Shown here: positions 1-7,959 of the stretch, in pieces
Numbering within the stretch: the first letter of the stretch is position 1
Layout of the letters: each line of letters begins with the position of its first letter
DNA from: Mesorhizobium ciceri WSM4083
GTDB taxonomy: Bacteria > Pseudomonadota > Alphaproteobacteria > Rhizobiales > Rhizobiaceae
Length of the DNA: 64,000 bases
Assembly: GCF_000519305.1 (NCBI RefSeq)
Contig: NZ_JAFG01000013.1
Span: 26,589 to 90,588, forward strand
Direction: 5' to 3'
The notes under the pieces: generated by a model
Databases searched by the model: none
Told to the model about the DNA's origin: nothing
The model's input: only the letters and a program-made list of their open reading frames with translations
Translations under genes and position numbers: made by a program

Positions 1-1364
1 ACGATGGTGAGAACGCGCATGACATCGTCGTCGGACAGCGTCAGCAAACGAGCAAAGACATGCGCCGTGTCATAGCCGTCGCCATAGCGACCGACGACAG
101 CGGCGTCCTCGTCCGGTTGCCCGAGCAGGGCCAGGACCGCGCGCCGCTTTTCGGCGAATGCGGCCTCGGCCTTGCAGGCTGCGAGGCTCGCCGCGACCGT
201 CTCATTGGCGGCGCGCTGCGGCTCGCAGCGCACCTGCCACAGGCTTGAGCCGGCAATCGCATGCGCCACCATCAGGCGAAGCGCTGTGCCTGGATGATCA
301 AGCAGCCCGGCGCGCACGGCGGCATGACGGTGCAGATCGACATAGTTCTGCATCGGGCCGCTGAGTTCGGGACGCGACGGTTTGGCGGCGATCTCCTCCT
401 GCTCGCTCCCCTCGCTTTGATCGCGGGCGCGACGCGCTTCCTTGCGCGACAGCCAGCCTTCGTGGCACTCGACCTCGCCGCGATGCGACACGGTGATGAC
501 GACCTTGCCGCCCTTCTTCTTCGGCGTCTTCTCGTGGTCCCATGAGTGGAAATGCTGGCCGGGTTCGAGCACGGTCACTTCACTCCATCCCGCCTCGAGA
601 TAGGCGTCGCGGCTGGCGGCAATGGCCTCGTTCTGCTTGAGCCAGAACAGGTCGGCATCGGCGAAATAGCTCTCCTCGCCGAACAGATCTGAGACGATGA
701 GGCCGGGATAGTCCTCGATGGCGAACAGGGCGACCTTGGTGGCAATCGACTGGCCGCCGAACAGCCATTGCTTCAGCTGGTAGCCGCGCGGCGCGTATTG
801 CTCGGGATCGGCATAAAGAGCCAGCCAGTCCTTCTGCTGCGCTTTCGAAGCCATGGTGAGATAGCGCACTGTTTCGGCGTCGATCTCCTCGCGCCGATAG
901 GCTTCACGGATCTTGGGCAACAAGTCGCCAAGCGCCAGCGAGCGCTTCACCATCAGCTCGGTGATGCCGAAGGTGACGGCGATGTCGGCAATCGTGCGGC
1001 CTTCCCTGATCAGCCGCGAGAACGTCTCCCATTGGGAGACTTCGTCGGGATCGAGGCGGGCGATGTTTTCGATGAGCGAGGCTTCGAGCGCATCGGCGTC
1101 ATCGCCGTCTTCCATGATGGCGCAGGGCAAGGGCTCGCCCTCGCCGCGCTCCTCGGCGAGCGACTTGGCGGCGAAATAGCGTCGCCGACCGGCGACGATC
1201 TCGAAGCTTTCGGGCGTGCCGTTGGGCCGCACCAGAAGCGGCACCAGAACGCCGCGCGCACGCACGGACGGCAGAATGTCGGACAGGTCGGGCGCGCGTT
1301 TTGCGTGCCGCATGTTGGCGGCGGAAATGTTGAGCTTATCAAGCGCAATGTGGGCAAGCTGCAT
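1..1364 (-). CDS. ParB/RepB-like DNA-binding protein (3' end outside window)
   Basis: The reading frame starts at ATG 1364 behind an AAGGAG site and stays open to the left edge, so about 454 residues are visible and the C-terminus is missing. The first ~100 residues look like a ParB N-terminal domain, with a GRRRYFAAK segment and the box ASLIENIARLDPDE. A KorB-type helix-turn-helix follows (IADIAVTFGITELMVKRSL, about residues 145-165). ParB family proteins bind centromere-like sites or act as regulators on plasmids and ICEs. It is the promoter-distal gene of the ArdC/DUF2958 cluster transcribed leftwards, an arrangement seen on rhizobial plasmids and conjugative elements. No partner ParA is visible, so a regulatory or nuclease-like role is as possible as partition. 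Confidence 0.85.
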   Translation of the reverse strand, partial: MQLAHIALDKLNISAANMRHAKRAPDLSDILPSVRARGVLVPLLVRPNGTPESFEIVAGRRRYFAAKSLAEERGEGEPLPCAIMEDGDDADALEASLIENIARLDPDEVSQWETFSRLIREGRTIADIAVTFGITELMVKRSLALGDLLPKIREAYRREEIDAETVRYLTMASKAQQKDWLALYADPEQYAPRGYQLKQWLFGGQSIATKVALFAIEDYPGLIVSDLFGEESYFADADLFWLKQNEAIAASRDAYLEAGWSEVTVLEPGQHFHSWDHEKTPKKKGGKVVITVSHRGEVECHEGWLSRKEARRARDQSEGSEQEEIAAKPSRPELSGPMQNYVDLHRHAAVRAGLLDHPGTALRLMVAHAIAGSSLWQVRCEPQRAANETVAASLAACKAEAAFAEKRRAVLALLGQPDEDAAVVGRYGDGYDTAHVFARLLTLSDDDVMRVLTI

Positions 1365-1440
1365 GGGTTAGTCTCCTTCGTTTGGGGTTGAGTTGCCCGC
1401 CGCGAGGGCGCAGGCCGGGCGGCGGGCGGGTTTTCCACGC

Positions 1441-1857
1441 CTAGCGGCGTGGTTCCGCCGTGTCCGGCGGAAGCTCGCAATCGGATTTGGCAAGTGCTTG
1501 CGCTGCCTGTCGCAAAAGCCGCTCGTCCTCGGTGATGTGGCAGGACAGCCGAGCGGCTTCGGCATAGACGCAGAGCCCAAACTCGGCCTTGAAATAGCGG
1601 TCGCGCTCGATGCCGAGGCCAAGCCGTCCCTTGACGCTTTCAAGCTCGGCAAGGCTGACGCTGCCCAGTTCGGGGAAGCCGAGGCCGAGGTCGCACAGGC
1701 CGAACAGCGTGTCGCCGTCGGCGTCGAGTTCGCTCAACAGCCAGGTCGCGGGCCCGGTCGGATCGAACAGTTTGACGACCGGGTGATGGTCGGTTTCTGT
1801 TTCGGCCGCGCCATTGACGAGCAGCCGGGCGCGAAGGTCGTCGGGGATGAGGATCAT
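1441..1857 (-). CDS. DUF2958 family protein
   Basis: A 138-residue acidic protein. I chose ATG 1857 over an upstream in-frame ATG at 1920 because AAGGAG sits just before it and the family begins MILIPDDLRARLL. The conserved core reads HHPVVKLFDPTGPATWLLSELD followed by a short FGLCDLG.G.PELGSVSL segment, which I recognise as DUF2958. The biochemical function is unknown; these genes sit in antirestriction and plasmid-maintenance clusters. It lies between the small coupled ORF downstream of ardC and the parB-like gene, all on the minus strand, so the four probably form one operon. Confidence 0.8.
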   Translation of the reverse strand: MILIPDDLRARLLVNGAAETETDHHPVVKLFDPTGPATWLLSELDADGDTLFGLCDLGLGFPELGSVSLAELESVKGRLGLGIERDRYFKAEFGLCVYAEAARLSCHITEDERLLRQAAQALAKSDCELPPDTAEPRR

Positions 1858-1916
1858 GGCAAAACTCCTTGTCAAAACGGGTCGAGCTGGTTGCGGGCGT
1901 TCGGCGGGAGAAAGAT

Positions 1917-2117
1917 TCACTGGATCTTTCTCTGATCCGCCTCACCATCGAAAAGACCGATACCGAGCGGCTTTTGCGCCTTGCGTGGCCGCAAGGGCGC
2001 GCGCGTGAGAAGGCAAAGCCGGTCGCGCGCGGTGACAGGCCGGACACCGGAAATGAGGGTCTGCTCGCCTTCCGGCGTCTTCTCGGTCGGCAGCGCGTGG
2101 GGATTGCGCGCCTTCAC
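1917..2117 (-). CDS. Small conserved protein coupled to ardC
   Basis: A 66-residue basic protein beginning MKARNPHALPTEKTPEGEQ. Its ATG at 2117 overlaps the ardC stop codon (ATGA, 2114-2117), which indicates translational coupling. I have the impression that similar short ORFs follow ardC in other rhizobial clusters, but no domain or function can be assigned. No signal peptide or membrane segment is visible. The precise overlap and its place inside an otherwise continuous operon are the main reasons for calling it a gene. Confidence 0.6.
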   Translation of the reverse strand: MKARNPHALPTEKTPEGEQTLISGVRPVTARDRLCLLTRAPLRPRKAQKPLGIGLFDGEADQRKIQ

Positions 2118-3076
2118 GCCGCGATCTCCTCACGCTCCGAGGCTTCGGCGGTGCGGTGAGGGCCAAGCAGGAAATCGGCGGCTTTGGAGGCTTGGCTGGC
2201 GGCGCGGAAAATGGCGCGGTTGTCCTCGCGCAGCACGGTGAGCCATGAGCCGATATAGTCGGCATGGCGCACGGTCGGCTCGATGGCGAGAGAGCTGCAG
2301 ACGAAGGCGGCGCAGATTTCGGCGACCAGTTCCTCGCGCGCATAGGTCTTGGTGCCGAAAGAGCCGGAGAGGTCGCGCGCAAGCCGCGCCGGGTGGCCGG
2401 TCCAGTGGCCAAGCTCGTGAAAGCAGGTGCGGTAATAGTCGATCTGGTGGAAGAATGCCGGCTGCGGCGGCACCTGAATGAAGTCGCTGCCGGGCATGTA
2501 GAAAGCGCGATCGCCGCCGATGCGGAAATCAGCGCCGCTTGCGTTGATTAGCGCCTCGGCCTGCGGGACGATCTGACGCTCGGGCAGCGGCTCGGCGGCG
2601 GCATGGAGGTGGTCGGGCAGTCCGTCGCACTGCGCGACATTGAAGACGGTGAAGCGCTTCAGGAAGGGGACGGCGTGCGGTTCGTCGCCATCGGTCTTGG
2701 CGCGCTCCTTCTCGTCCTTGGGAACAAAGCGATCGGCATGCACGATGGTGGTGCCGTGTTCGCCCTTGCGGACATTGCCGCCAAGCGCAAGCGCCTGCCG
2801 GAAGGTGAGCCAGTTCTGACTGGCATAGCTGCGCTCGAAGACGGCGCCCCACAGGATCAGGATGTTGATGCCGGAATAGAGCCGGCCGGTGGCCGCATTC
2901 TTGGGCAGGCCGAGCCCGGCCTTTGCCCGGCCCCATGGCTTGACCCATGGCACGGTGCCGCGCTCGAGCTCGGCGATGATGCGGTCGGTGATCTCCTGAT
3001 AAAGGCCGGCGCCGGGGCGCCCGCCCTTAGCCGCGCCGGCCTGCCGGCTGGCGGAACGCTTGTTGTTTGCACGCAT
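2114..3076 (-). CDS. ardC: ArdC-type antirestriction protein with zincin domain
   Basis: A 320-residue protein. Residues ~20-150 form the ArdC N-terminal ssDNA-binding domain (LYQEITDRIIAELERGTVPWVKPW, then the FN..QC segment). The C-terminal half carries a zinc-protease signature, CFHELGHWTGH, with HExxH as the metal-binding core. ArdC proteins protect incoming plasmid DNA from host restriction during conjugation, so this gene fits a mobile element. It heads a leftward operon (ardC, small ORF, DUF2958, parB-like). The 84 bp before its start contain no clear promoter; beyond them lies a large nested palindrome (3160-3335) that would form part of a long leader if transcription starts further upstream. 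The family call is firm; activity is inferred. Confidence 0.9.
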   Translation of the reverse strand: MRANNKRSASRQAGAAKGGRPGAGLYQEITDRIIAELERGTVPWVKPWGRAKAGLGLPKNAATGRLYSGINILILWGAVFERSYASQNWLTFRQALALGGNVRKGEHGTTIVHADRFVPKDEKERAKTDGDEPHAVPFLKRFTVFNVAQCDGLPDHLHAAAEPLPERQIVPQAEALINASGADFRIGGDRAFYMPGSDFIQVPPQPAFFHQIDYYRTCFHELGHWTGHPARLARDLSGSFGTKTYAREELVAEICAAFVCSSLAIEPTVRHADYIGSWLTVLREDNRAIFRAASQASKAADFLLGPHRTAEASEREEIAA

Positions 3077-3159
3077 CGTTTGGTCCTCCGCTCTTCAATC
3101 GCGCCCTCCCCCGGAAGATCCCATGGGCGGTGGAGGCAGCGCTCGATCCCGATCTCGCG

Positions 3160-3335
3160 TGCCTGCCCCCGTGAGTGGGGTGGGCGGCAGAACGCGACTG
3201 GCTTGGCCCGCTGAACGAGGCAGGCCGCACCCGAAGGGCCGGAACGGAGTGGAGGATGTGAGCGGAGCGAACATTGCGGCCTGCCGCAGCGGGCCTAGAA
3301 AGGAGCGTCGCCCACCCCGCGAGCGGGGGGCAGGC
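3160..3335. repeat. Nested palindromic element, copy 1
   Basis: Three inverted-repeat layers enclose one another: the arms 3160-3185 and 3309-3335 pair over more than 20 positions and each contains its own CCCC-loop-GGGG hairpin; GGCCCGCTG (3205-3213) pairs with CAGCGGGCC (3287-3295); GCAGGCCGCA (3220-3229) pairs with TGCGGCCTGC (3275-3284). The unpaired core is CCGAAGGGCCGGAACGGAG followed by a GAGCGGAGCGAAC stretch. A diverged copy lies at 4885-5053. The symmetry means either strand could fold. Copy 1 lies just upstream of ardC, so a leader RNA, a protein-binding cruciform or a mobile palindrome are all possible. I do not know a name for it. Confidence 0.7.
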
Positions 3336-3339
3336 AACT

Positions 3340-4882
3340 ACCAAAACCACATCGCGAAGCGATGACCGCAGCTGCGATCAACTCGCTTTGGCCGGCGTAT
3401 TGCTCATGAACAACTTGGAGGGATAGAACACATGAAAGCTGAAAACGTGACTGAGATTGAAACCGATGCGGTCCATACGACACTCGGCGCTATCTTCCTG
3501 TCCCTGGAACTCAGTCGCTCGAGCTGGTTGGTGACAAGCTTGTTGCCATGCAACAGAGAGAAGATGTCAAAGCGCGTCGTCAAGGCAGGCGATACAGCCG
3601 GATTGTTCGACCTTATCAGCCAGTTGAAGGCGACGGTTCGGCGCAGAACGGGCCGTGACGTGCCGGTGATCGCAATCCAGGAGGCTGGCCTGGACGGCTT
3701 CTGGATACATCGGATCCTTGAGCGTGACGGTATCGAAAGCCATGTGGTTGATGCAGCATCCATTGCCACGTCACGCAGGAAGCGCCGGGCGAAGACGGAC
3801 AAGCTGGATGGCGAGACCCTCCTTCGCGCCCTGCTTGCCTACAAGCGCGGCGAGCCGCGGGTATGCGCCATGGTTGTTCCGCCATCGCCCGAGCAAGAGG
3901 ACCGAAAGCGCAACAGCCGTGAGCGACGCGCTCTCATCGCGGAGCGGATCAAGATCGTGAACCGGGTCAAGGGGCTCTTGTTCTCGCAGGGCATAGTTGG
4001 ATTTGAGCCGCTGAAGCGGGACCGCCGCACTCGACTGGAAGAACTCAGGACCGGAGACGGTCGTGAACTACCGTCGAATCTCAAAGCGGAGATTGTCCGT
4101 GCACTGGACCGGATCGAGCTCGTGCTTCGGCAAATCAAGGACGTGGAAGCAGCGCGTGACGAAGTGGCTCGCAATGAATGCGACCCATCAAAAGTCGCCA
4201 ATGGAGTGTCGATGCTCAAGCAACTGCGCGGCGTGGGAGCGGACTTTGCCGAGGTGCTTTGGTCCGAGGGTCTGTATCGCGAATTTGCGAATCGAAGGCA
4301 GCTTGCCTCCTATGCCGGTCTGACGCCGACACCGTGGCAAAGCGGATCGATCAGCCGGGAACAGGGCGTATCGAAAGCGGGCAATCCGAGGCTGAGGACC
4401 GTGATGGTGCAATTGTCGTGGTTCTGGCTTTTGCATCAACCTCGATCGGCTTTAGCACAATGGTTCCAGGAGCGGGTCGCGCTCGACGGTGGCAGGCGCC
4501 GGAAGCCGGCAATTATTGCGCTCGCGAGAAAACTTCTGATCGCGCTATGGAAGTATGTTCATCATGGTGCTGTCATTGAGGGCGCTGTCATGAAGCCGGC
4601 ATGATCAACGTACTCTTTTCCATCCGCCGGGATTGATCGCTCCCGGCTGATCCTGGGCGAACGAACCTCCCACCCCACTTGGCCTAAAATGCCGTCCGGA
4701 AGATTGGTCGCGTTCCCCTGAGCCTTACCGACGAAAGCGGGATGTTGGTGCAGCTGCCACAGCGCAGCGACCGTATGTGAGTTTGGACCGGTGTTGTCAC
4801 CGCGCCAAGACGACAGGCTCGGACCTAGGATCACAACGCATTGAGGTAGATATGCGAAGACAGCCTTGACGACAAAGTTCCC
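3340..4882 (+). mobile_element. IS110-family insertion sequence (boundaries approximate)
   Basis: One transposase gene with about 90 bp before and about 275 bp after it that have no coding features. The limits given are those of the surrounding palindromic repeats, not observed ends: IS110 elements normally lack long terminal inverted repeats and I see no clear target duplication. Members of this family encode a guide ('bridge') RNA in a non-coding end. The ~275 bp after the gene (4605-4880) would be the place to look, which would suggest an IS1111-like layout; this is inference. Confidence 0.55.
3432..4604 (+). CDS. IS110-family transposase
   Basis: A 390-residue protein whose ATG follows GGAGGGATAGAACAC. 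The N-terminal RuvC-like DEDD domain shows IQEAGLDGFWI (the E) and AKTDKLDGE (the two D). The first acidic position falls in LSLELSRSSW, where this subgroup has E instead of the usual D. The C-terminal transposase_20 domain carries LRGVGADFAEVLWSE, YAGLTPTPWQSG and SKAGNPRLR with the expected serine region. Length and domain order match full-length IS110 transposases, so the element may still be active. It lies between two copies of a palindromic repeat and next to antirestriction gene debris. Confidence 0.93.
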   Translation: MKAENVTEIETDAVHTTLGAIFLSLELSRSSWLVTSLLPCNREKMSKRVVKAGDTAGLFDLISQLKATVRRRTGRDVPVIAIQEAGLDGFWIHRILERDGIESHVVDAASIATSRRKRRAKTDKLDGETLLRALLAYKRGEPRVCAMVVPPSPEQEDRKRNSRERRALIAERIKIVNRVKGLLFSQGIVGFEPLKRDRRTRLEELRTGDGRELPSNLKAEIVRALDRIELVLRQIKDVEAARDEVARNECDPSKVANGVSMLKQLRGVGADFAEVLWSEGLYREFANRRQLASYAGLTPTPWQSGSISREQGVSKAGNPRLRTVMVQLSWFWLLHQPRSALAQWFQERVALDGGRRRKPAIIALARKLLIALWKYVHHGAVIEGAVMKPA

Positions 4883-4884
4883 AT

Positions 4885-5053
4885 GTGAGCGGGGTGGGCG
4901 GCGAGAACGACCGGAAAGGCCCGCTGCCGAAGGCAGACCGCATCCGAAGGACCGGAACGAAGAGGAGGACCCTGAGCGGCAGCGAAGGGTTGCGGGATGC
5001 CGCGGCGGGCCTAGAAGGGAGAGCCGCCCACCGCGCGCCACCGGGGGATGGCC
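4885..5053. repeat. Nested palindromic element, copy 2
   Basis: A diverged direct copy of the 3160-3335 element, in the same orientation. Shared blocks include GTGAGCGGGGTGGGCGGC at the left, GGCCCGCTGC, then CCGCATCCGAAGGACCGGAACG, GAGCGGCAGCGAAG, and GCGGCGGGCCTAGAAGG with GCCGCCCACC at the right. The outer pairs GGTGGGCGGC/GCCGCCCACC and AGGCCCGCTGC/GCGGCGGGCCT are retained while the inner pair has two mismatches. The left copy-specific extension is missing, and the sequence begins right after the non-coding tail of the IS110 element. Confidence 0.65.
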
Positions 5054-5229
5054 AACAGACAGACCACGCCGGCCAGCGGCCGGCGGCCATCAGCAGCCGA
5101 AAGGCTGCACGCGCCAGGGGGCGAAGCCGAATGGCCGAGACCGCCTGAGGCTTGCCGAAGAAAAGCGGGCTCGGTTCACGAGCACCCGGCGCGCGCCTTC
5201 AGGCGCGCGGGCGCTCCTCAGGTCCGCGA

Positions 5230-5305
5230 CGACCGTAGCTTTGATCTTGGCGGTGATGCGCGTGTAAATGTCGGCACGCGCTCCGGACTGCATCCTGGAA
5301 GACAT
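5230..5305 (-). pseudogene. ardC 5' fragment
   Basis: ATG 5305 follows a good AAGGAG site and begins MSSRMQSGARADIYTRITAKI, which matches the start of ArdC antirestriction proteins (compare LYQEITDRIIAEL in the intact copy at 2114-3076). After about 22 residues the similarity stops and the frame drifts into low-complexity basic sequence ending at 5090. It is a second, truncated ardC. The intact gene has the palindromic repeat upstream; here the repeat lies downstream of the stub, so a rearrangement has occurred. Confidence 0.5.
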
Positions 5306-5420
5306 CGTGATAGCTCCTTGGGAGCGACGCGAGCGCACGGGATCGCCACCGGTTGCGGGCGGCGCCAGGCTCAACGTCGGTGGAAAGGGTCAGTGAAAAG
5401 CCGGCGAGACAGCTGACTGT

Positions 5421-5615
5421 TTAGATAATCACATAGTCCGGACCGGTCACCGCCCGCAGCTCGACGCGGCCGTTCTGGATTTCAAGCGTCTTTACCTGCT
5501 CGGCGCGTTGCGAGGTCAGCGCGTATTGGAGATTGATGGCGGCAAGCGGGGCCGGGAGTTGGCGCAGACAAGCAGCCGGTGCGCCGACCAGACTGGCCAA
5601 GCTGGCCAAAACGCC
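5421..5615 (-). pseudogene. DUF932-like 5'-region fragment
   Basis: The last ~45 codons of a minus-strand frame read LRQLPAPLAAINLQYALTS, then AEQVKTLEIQNGRVELRAV and TGPDYVII before a stop. This resembles the N-terminal third of DUF932 (phage/plasmid-like) proteins, where the segment is normally followed by a long domain that is absent here. DUF932 genes are frequent neighbours of ardC on rhizobial plasmids, so this is probably part of the same broken maintenance module as the ardC stub just downstream. Family assignment is from memory of the motif. Confidence 0.4.
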
Positions 5616-5674
5616 AATGGGTGGGGCAAGCGGTGCCTCGGCATATCTATGAGTGCTGCCTGTGATGCACGCGT

Positions 5675-6730
5675 CTAAGGGGCACTGCCGCACCGCAGTC
5701 CGCCAACTCGAGCTGTAATTACGGATTGAACCGCCGTTGCGGTATATAGGGAAGCATCCAACGACAGATTCCCAAATGCCGGTTGACAAAGGAGGTAGCT
5801 TGCACCTGCCTGTTCCAGTTGATCAAGAAGAGCTTGTCCCGCAGAAGCTGCCGTTCCTACTACGCACAATTCCTTCTCGATTGCTGCATCGAAGGTCAGC
5901 GGCAGGTTTGGTGGAGTCGGCATGGCATTGAGATCGTAAAGGAATTTAAAGCTCTTGAGCCACCGTTCGTAAGCAGGTGCGGCGAGTGAACGTGCATCTG
6001 TTTCAGAACGCCCGATCACGATCATTCTGAGCAATCCGAGAAATGGCGCTTGGTCATCCGCGTCACCGATGTGCTCTCGACCGGCGCGGAAGGCATCAGT
6101 AATTCTGCGAACAGAAGAGGAAGGTCCCACGCACGCGATGTTCACGCCATTCGCAGCGGCCCAGGCTGCCGATTCGGGTCGATTCGTGGCGATCCAAGTC
6201 GGCGGATGTGGACGCTGATGAGTTCTTAGCGTCAGCGGAACGCTGTTCAATTCAAAATGGCGTCCTTGATAAGATAGCGTACCGCCTTTCAGCGCATTGA
6301 TAAGAATCTCGCTGGCTTCCGCATAGTGGTCTGGCGCCGCGTCCGAGCCAATCCCAAAGTAACCCAATTCGATCGGGAGCGAGCCGCTCCCTATTCCAAG
6401 TTCGAGCCTGCCACCGCTCAATTGATCCAGCATACAGATCTCTTCGAACGCACGTAGCGGATGGTAGAGGGCAAGCAGCATTACCATTGGGCCTACACGA
6501 AGGCGCCGGGTTCGCTGGGCTACGCTCGACAAAAACAGATTCGGTGATGGACCTCTCCCATGTGGGGTGCAATGGTGCTCTGCGAGATGATATGCATAGA
6601 ACCCAAGGTGATCACAGGCCTCGGCTAACATCAGGCGATCTTCGTATTGTCGGGCGATATCGACGCCGCCATCATCCAGGTGATCGAAGATGCCGACAGC
6701 TAGGCCTGAAGGAAAGACTGTATTCATCAT
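5675..6730 (-). CDS. Luciferase-like (LLM class) flavin-dependent monooxygenase
   Basis: A 351-residue protein of the bacterial luciferase/FMN-dependent oxidoreductase superfamily. Visible family features are FYAYHLAEHHCTPHG near residue 50, a PSPNLFLSSVAQRTRRLRVG block, LALYHPLRAFEEICMLDQLS, GRLELGIGSGS, and a late PHPPTWIATNRPES segment. Such enzymes oxidise organic substrates with reduced FMN and oxygen; the substrate cannot be read from sequence. It begins MMNTVFPSGLAVGIFDH. It lies 140 bp downstream of a HisC-like aminotransferase on the same strand, so they may work together on an amino-acid-derived metabolite. The gene pair is visibly more AT-rich than the vitamin operons in this window, a sign of separate acquisition. 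Confidence 0.85.
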   Translation of the reverse strand: MMNTVFPSGLAVGIFDHLDDGGVDIARQYEDRLMLAEACDHLGFYAYHLAEHHCTPHGRGPSPNLFLSSVAQRTRRLRVGPMVMLLALYHPLRAFEEICMLDQLSGGRLELGIGSGSLPIELGYFGIGSDAAPDHYAEASEILINALKGGTLSYQGRHFELNSVPLTLRTHQRPHPPTWIATNRPESAAWAAANGVNIACVGPSSSVRRITDAFRAGREHIGDADDQAPFLGLLRMIVIGRSETDARSLAAPAYERWLKSFKFLYDLNAMPTPPNLPLTFDAAIEKELCVVGTAASAGQALLDQLEQAGASYLLCQPAFGNLSLDASLYTATAVQSVITARVGGLRCGSAP

Positions 6731-6870
6731 ATTGTCTCCAATTTTGGCGCAACAAATCCCGTTGCTTCTATGTCAAAGCAATTCAAAGATCTCGCCCTTG
6801 TATAGTCGTGATGATTATTGCCGTCGACGCTAACGCAGAGTCTGCTACCTAACGTCTGAATATAGACCTA

Positions 6871-7959
6871 TTAAATATTCGCATTAATATCCTTAGTTGC
6901 ACTAAGAAATGCATCCATTTGCTCTTTTGTACCGATGCTGACGCGGATGCAATTTTCCAGACCTTTATCGGCAAAAACTGCGACAAGTATTTTTTGCCTT
7001 GCCAAGGCTGATTGCCACCATGAGCCATCCTGTCCCGTTGGCACACGGGCTAGCAAAAAGTTTGCGTGGGAAGGCATTACGGAAAATCCGAGTTGCGACA
7101 GCGCGAGCCTCACTCGCTGTCGTTGATGCCTGATATGTCTGTGGTTGTCGGCATAGGCGGCGCGATGCGCAAGGACGCTCATACCGACCGCATGCCCGAT
7201 CACATTCATGTTGAAGACGTTCTGGATGTTGCGTAGCCGGCCGATAATTTCAGGGTGACCGAAACCGAAACCGACGCGAATGCCGGCGACAGCATAGCTT
7301 TTCGAAAATGTTCTTAAGACCAGAAGGTTCGGATAGCGATTGATGAGGTGCAGACCATTCTCGGGGGCAAAGTCGACGTAGGCCTCATCCAGCACGATCA
7401 AGCGGTCCGATTTCGCTACCAGGCGTTCGATATCCGCCACCGGAACGAACGCTCCGGTCGGATTGTTCGGATTGGCTAACAGAATGAACTTAGCGTCCTT
7501 TGCAGGACCCAAGAGCAATTGCTCGATCGGCAAGGAATGATCTTCGCCAAATTCGATTTCGAGAAATTGCGCACCCTGCAACATGGCAAGTTTGCGGTTA
7601 AACGAAAACCCCGGCGACATCATCGCTACCCTATCCCCCGCAGCAAGAAAAGCTCTGTAGACAAGTCCGAGCAGTTCAGACGATCCGTTACCGGCGATTA
7701 CCTGATCAATGGAGACGCCGTAGGCATTGGCGGCGGCTTCCCGCAGGCTGATGTTATCCTCTTCTGGATATAGATACTGCCGTTCGAGGGCCGCAATCGC
7801 ACTTTTCATTATCATTGTTGGAAGAGGGAAAGGGTTCTCATTCGTGTTTAGTTTCACCCAACTTGCATCCGGCGCTGGTCTATCGGATGGCAGGGCATCT
7901 GACTGCCTCGCCATTTGCGAAAGAGACGAAAGCACACTCTGCAATTTTGCATCCGACAT
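6871..7959 (-). CDS. HisC-like PLP-dependent aminotransferase
   Basis: A class-II fold-type I aminotransferase of 362 residues. I chose ATG 7959 (MSDAKLQ) because GGAGAAAAAC precedes it; an upstream in-frame ATG at 8013 lacks a site. Motifs: VKLNTNENPFPLP, AGNGSSELL, ANPNNPTGAFVP, LDEAYVDFAP and RTFSKSYAVAGIRVGF, in which the lysine binds pyridoxal phosphate. Housekeeping HisC converts imidazole-acetol phosphate to histidinol phosphate. Its place beside a flavin monooxygenase, away from other his genes, suggests a paralogue in secondary metabolism, perhaps transaminating another amino acid. That is inference from context only. Confidence 0.85.
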   Translation of the reverse strand: MSDAKLQSVLSSLSQMARQSDALPSDRPAPDASWVKLNTNENPFPLPTMIMKSAIAALERQYLYPEEDNISLREAAANAYGVSIDQVIAGNGSSELLGLVYRAFLAAGDRVAMMSPGFSFNRKLAMLQGAQFLEIEFGEDHSLPIEQLLLGPAKDAKFILLANPNNPTGAFVPVADIERLVAKSDRLIVLDEAYVDFAPENGLHLINRYPNLLVLRTFSKSYAVAGIRVGFGFGHPEIIGRLRNIQNVFNMNVIGHAVGMSVLAHRAAYADNHRHIRHQRQRVRLALSQLGFSVMPSHANFLLARVPTGQDGSWWQSALARQKILVAVFADKGLENCIRVSIGTKEQMDAFLSATKDINANI

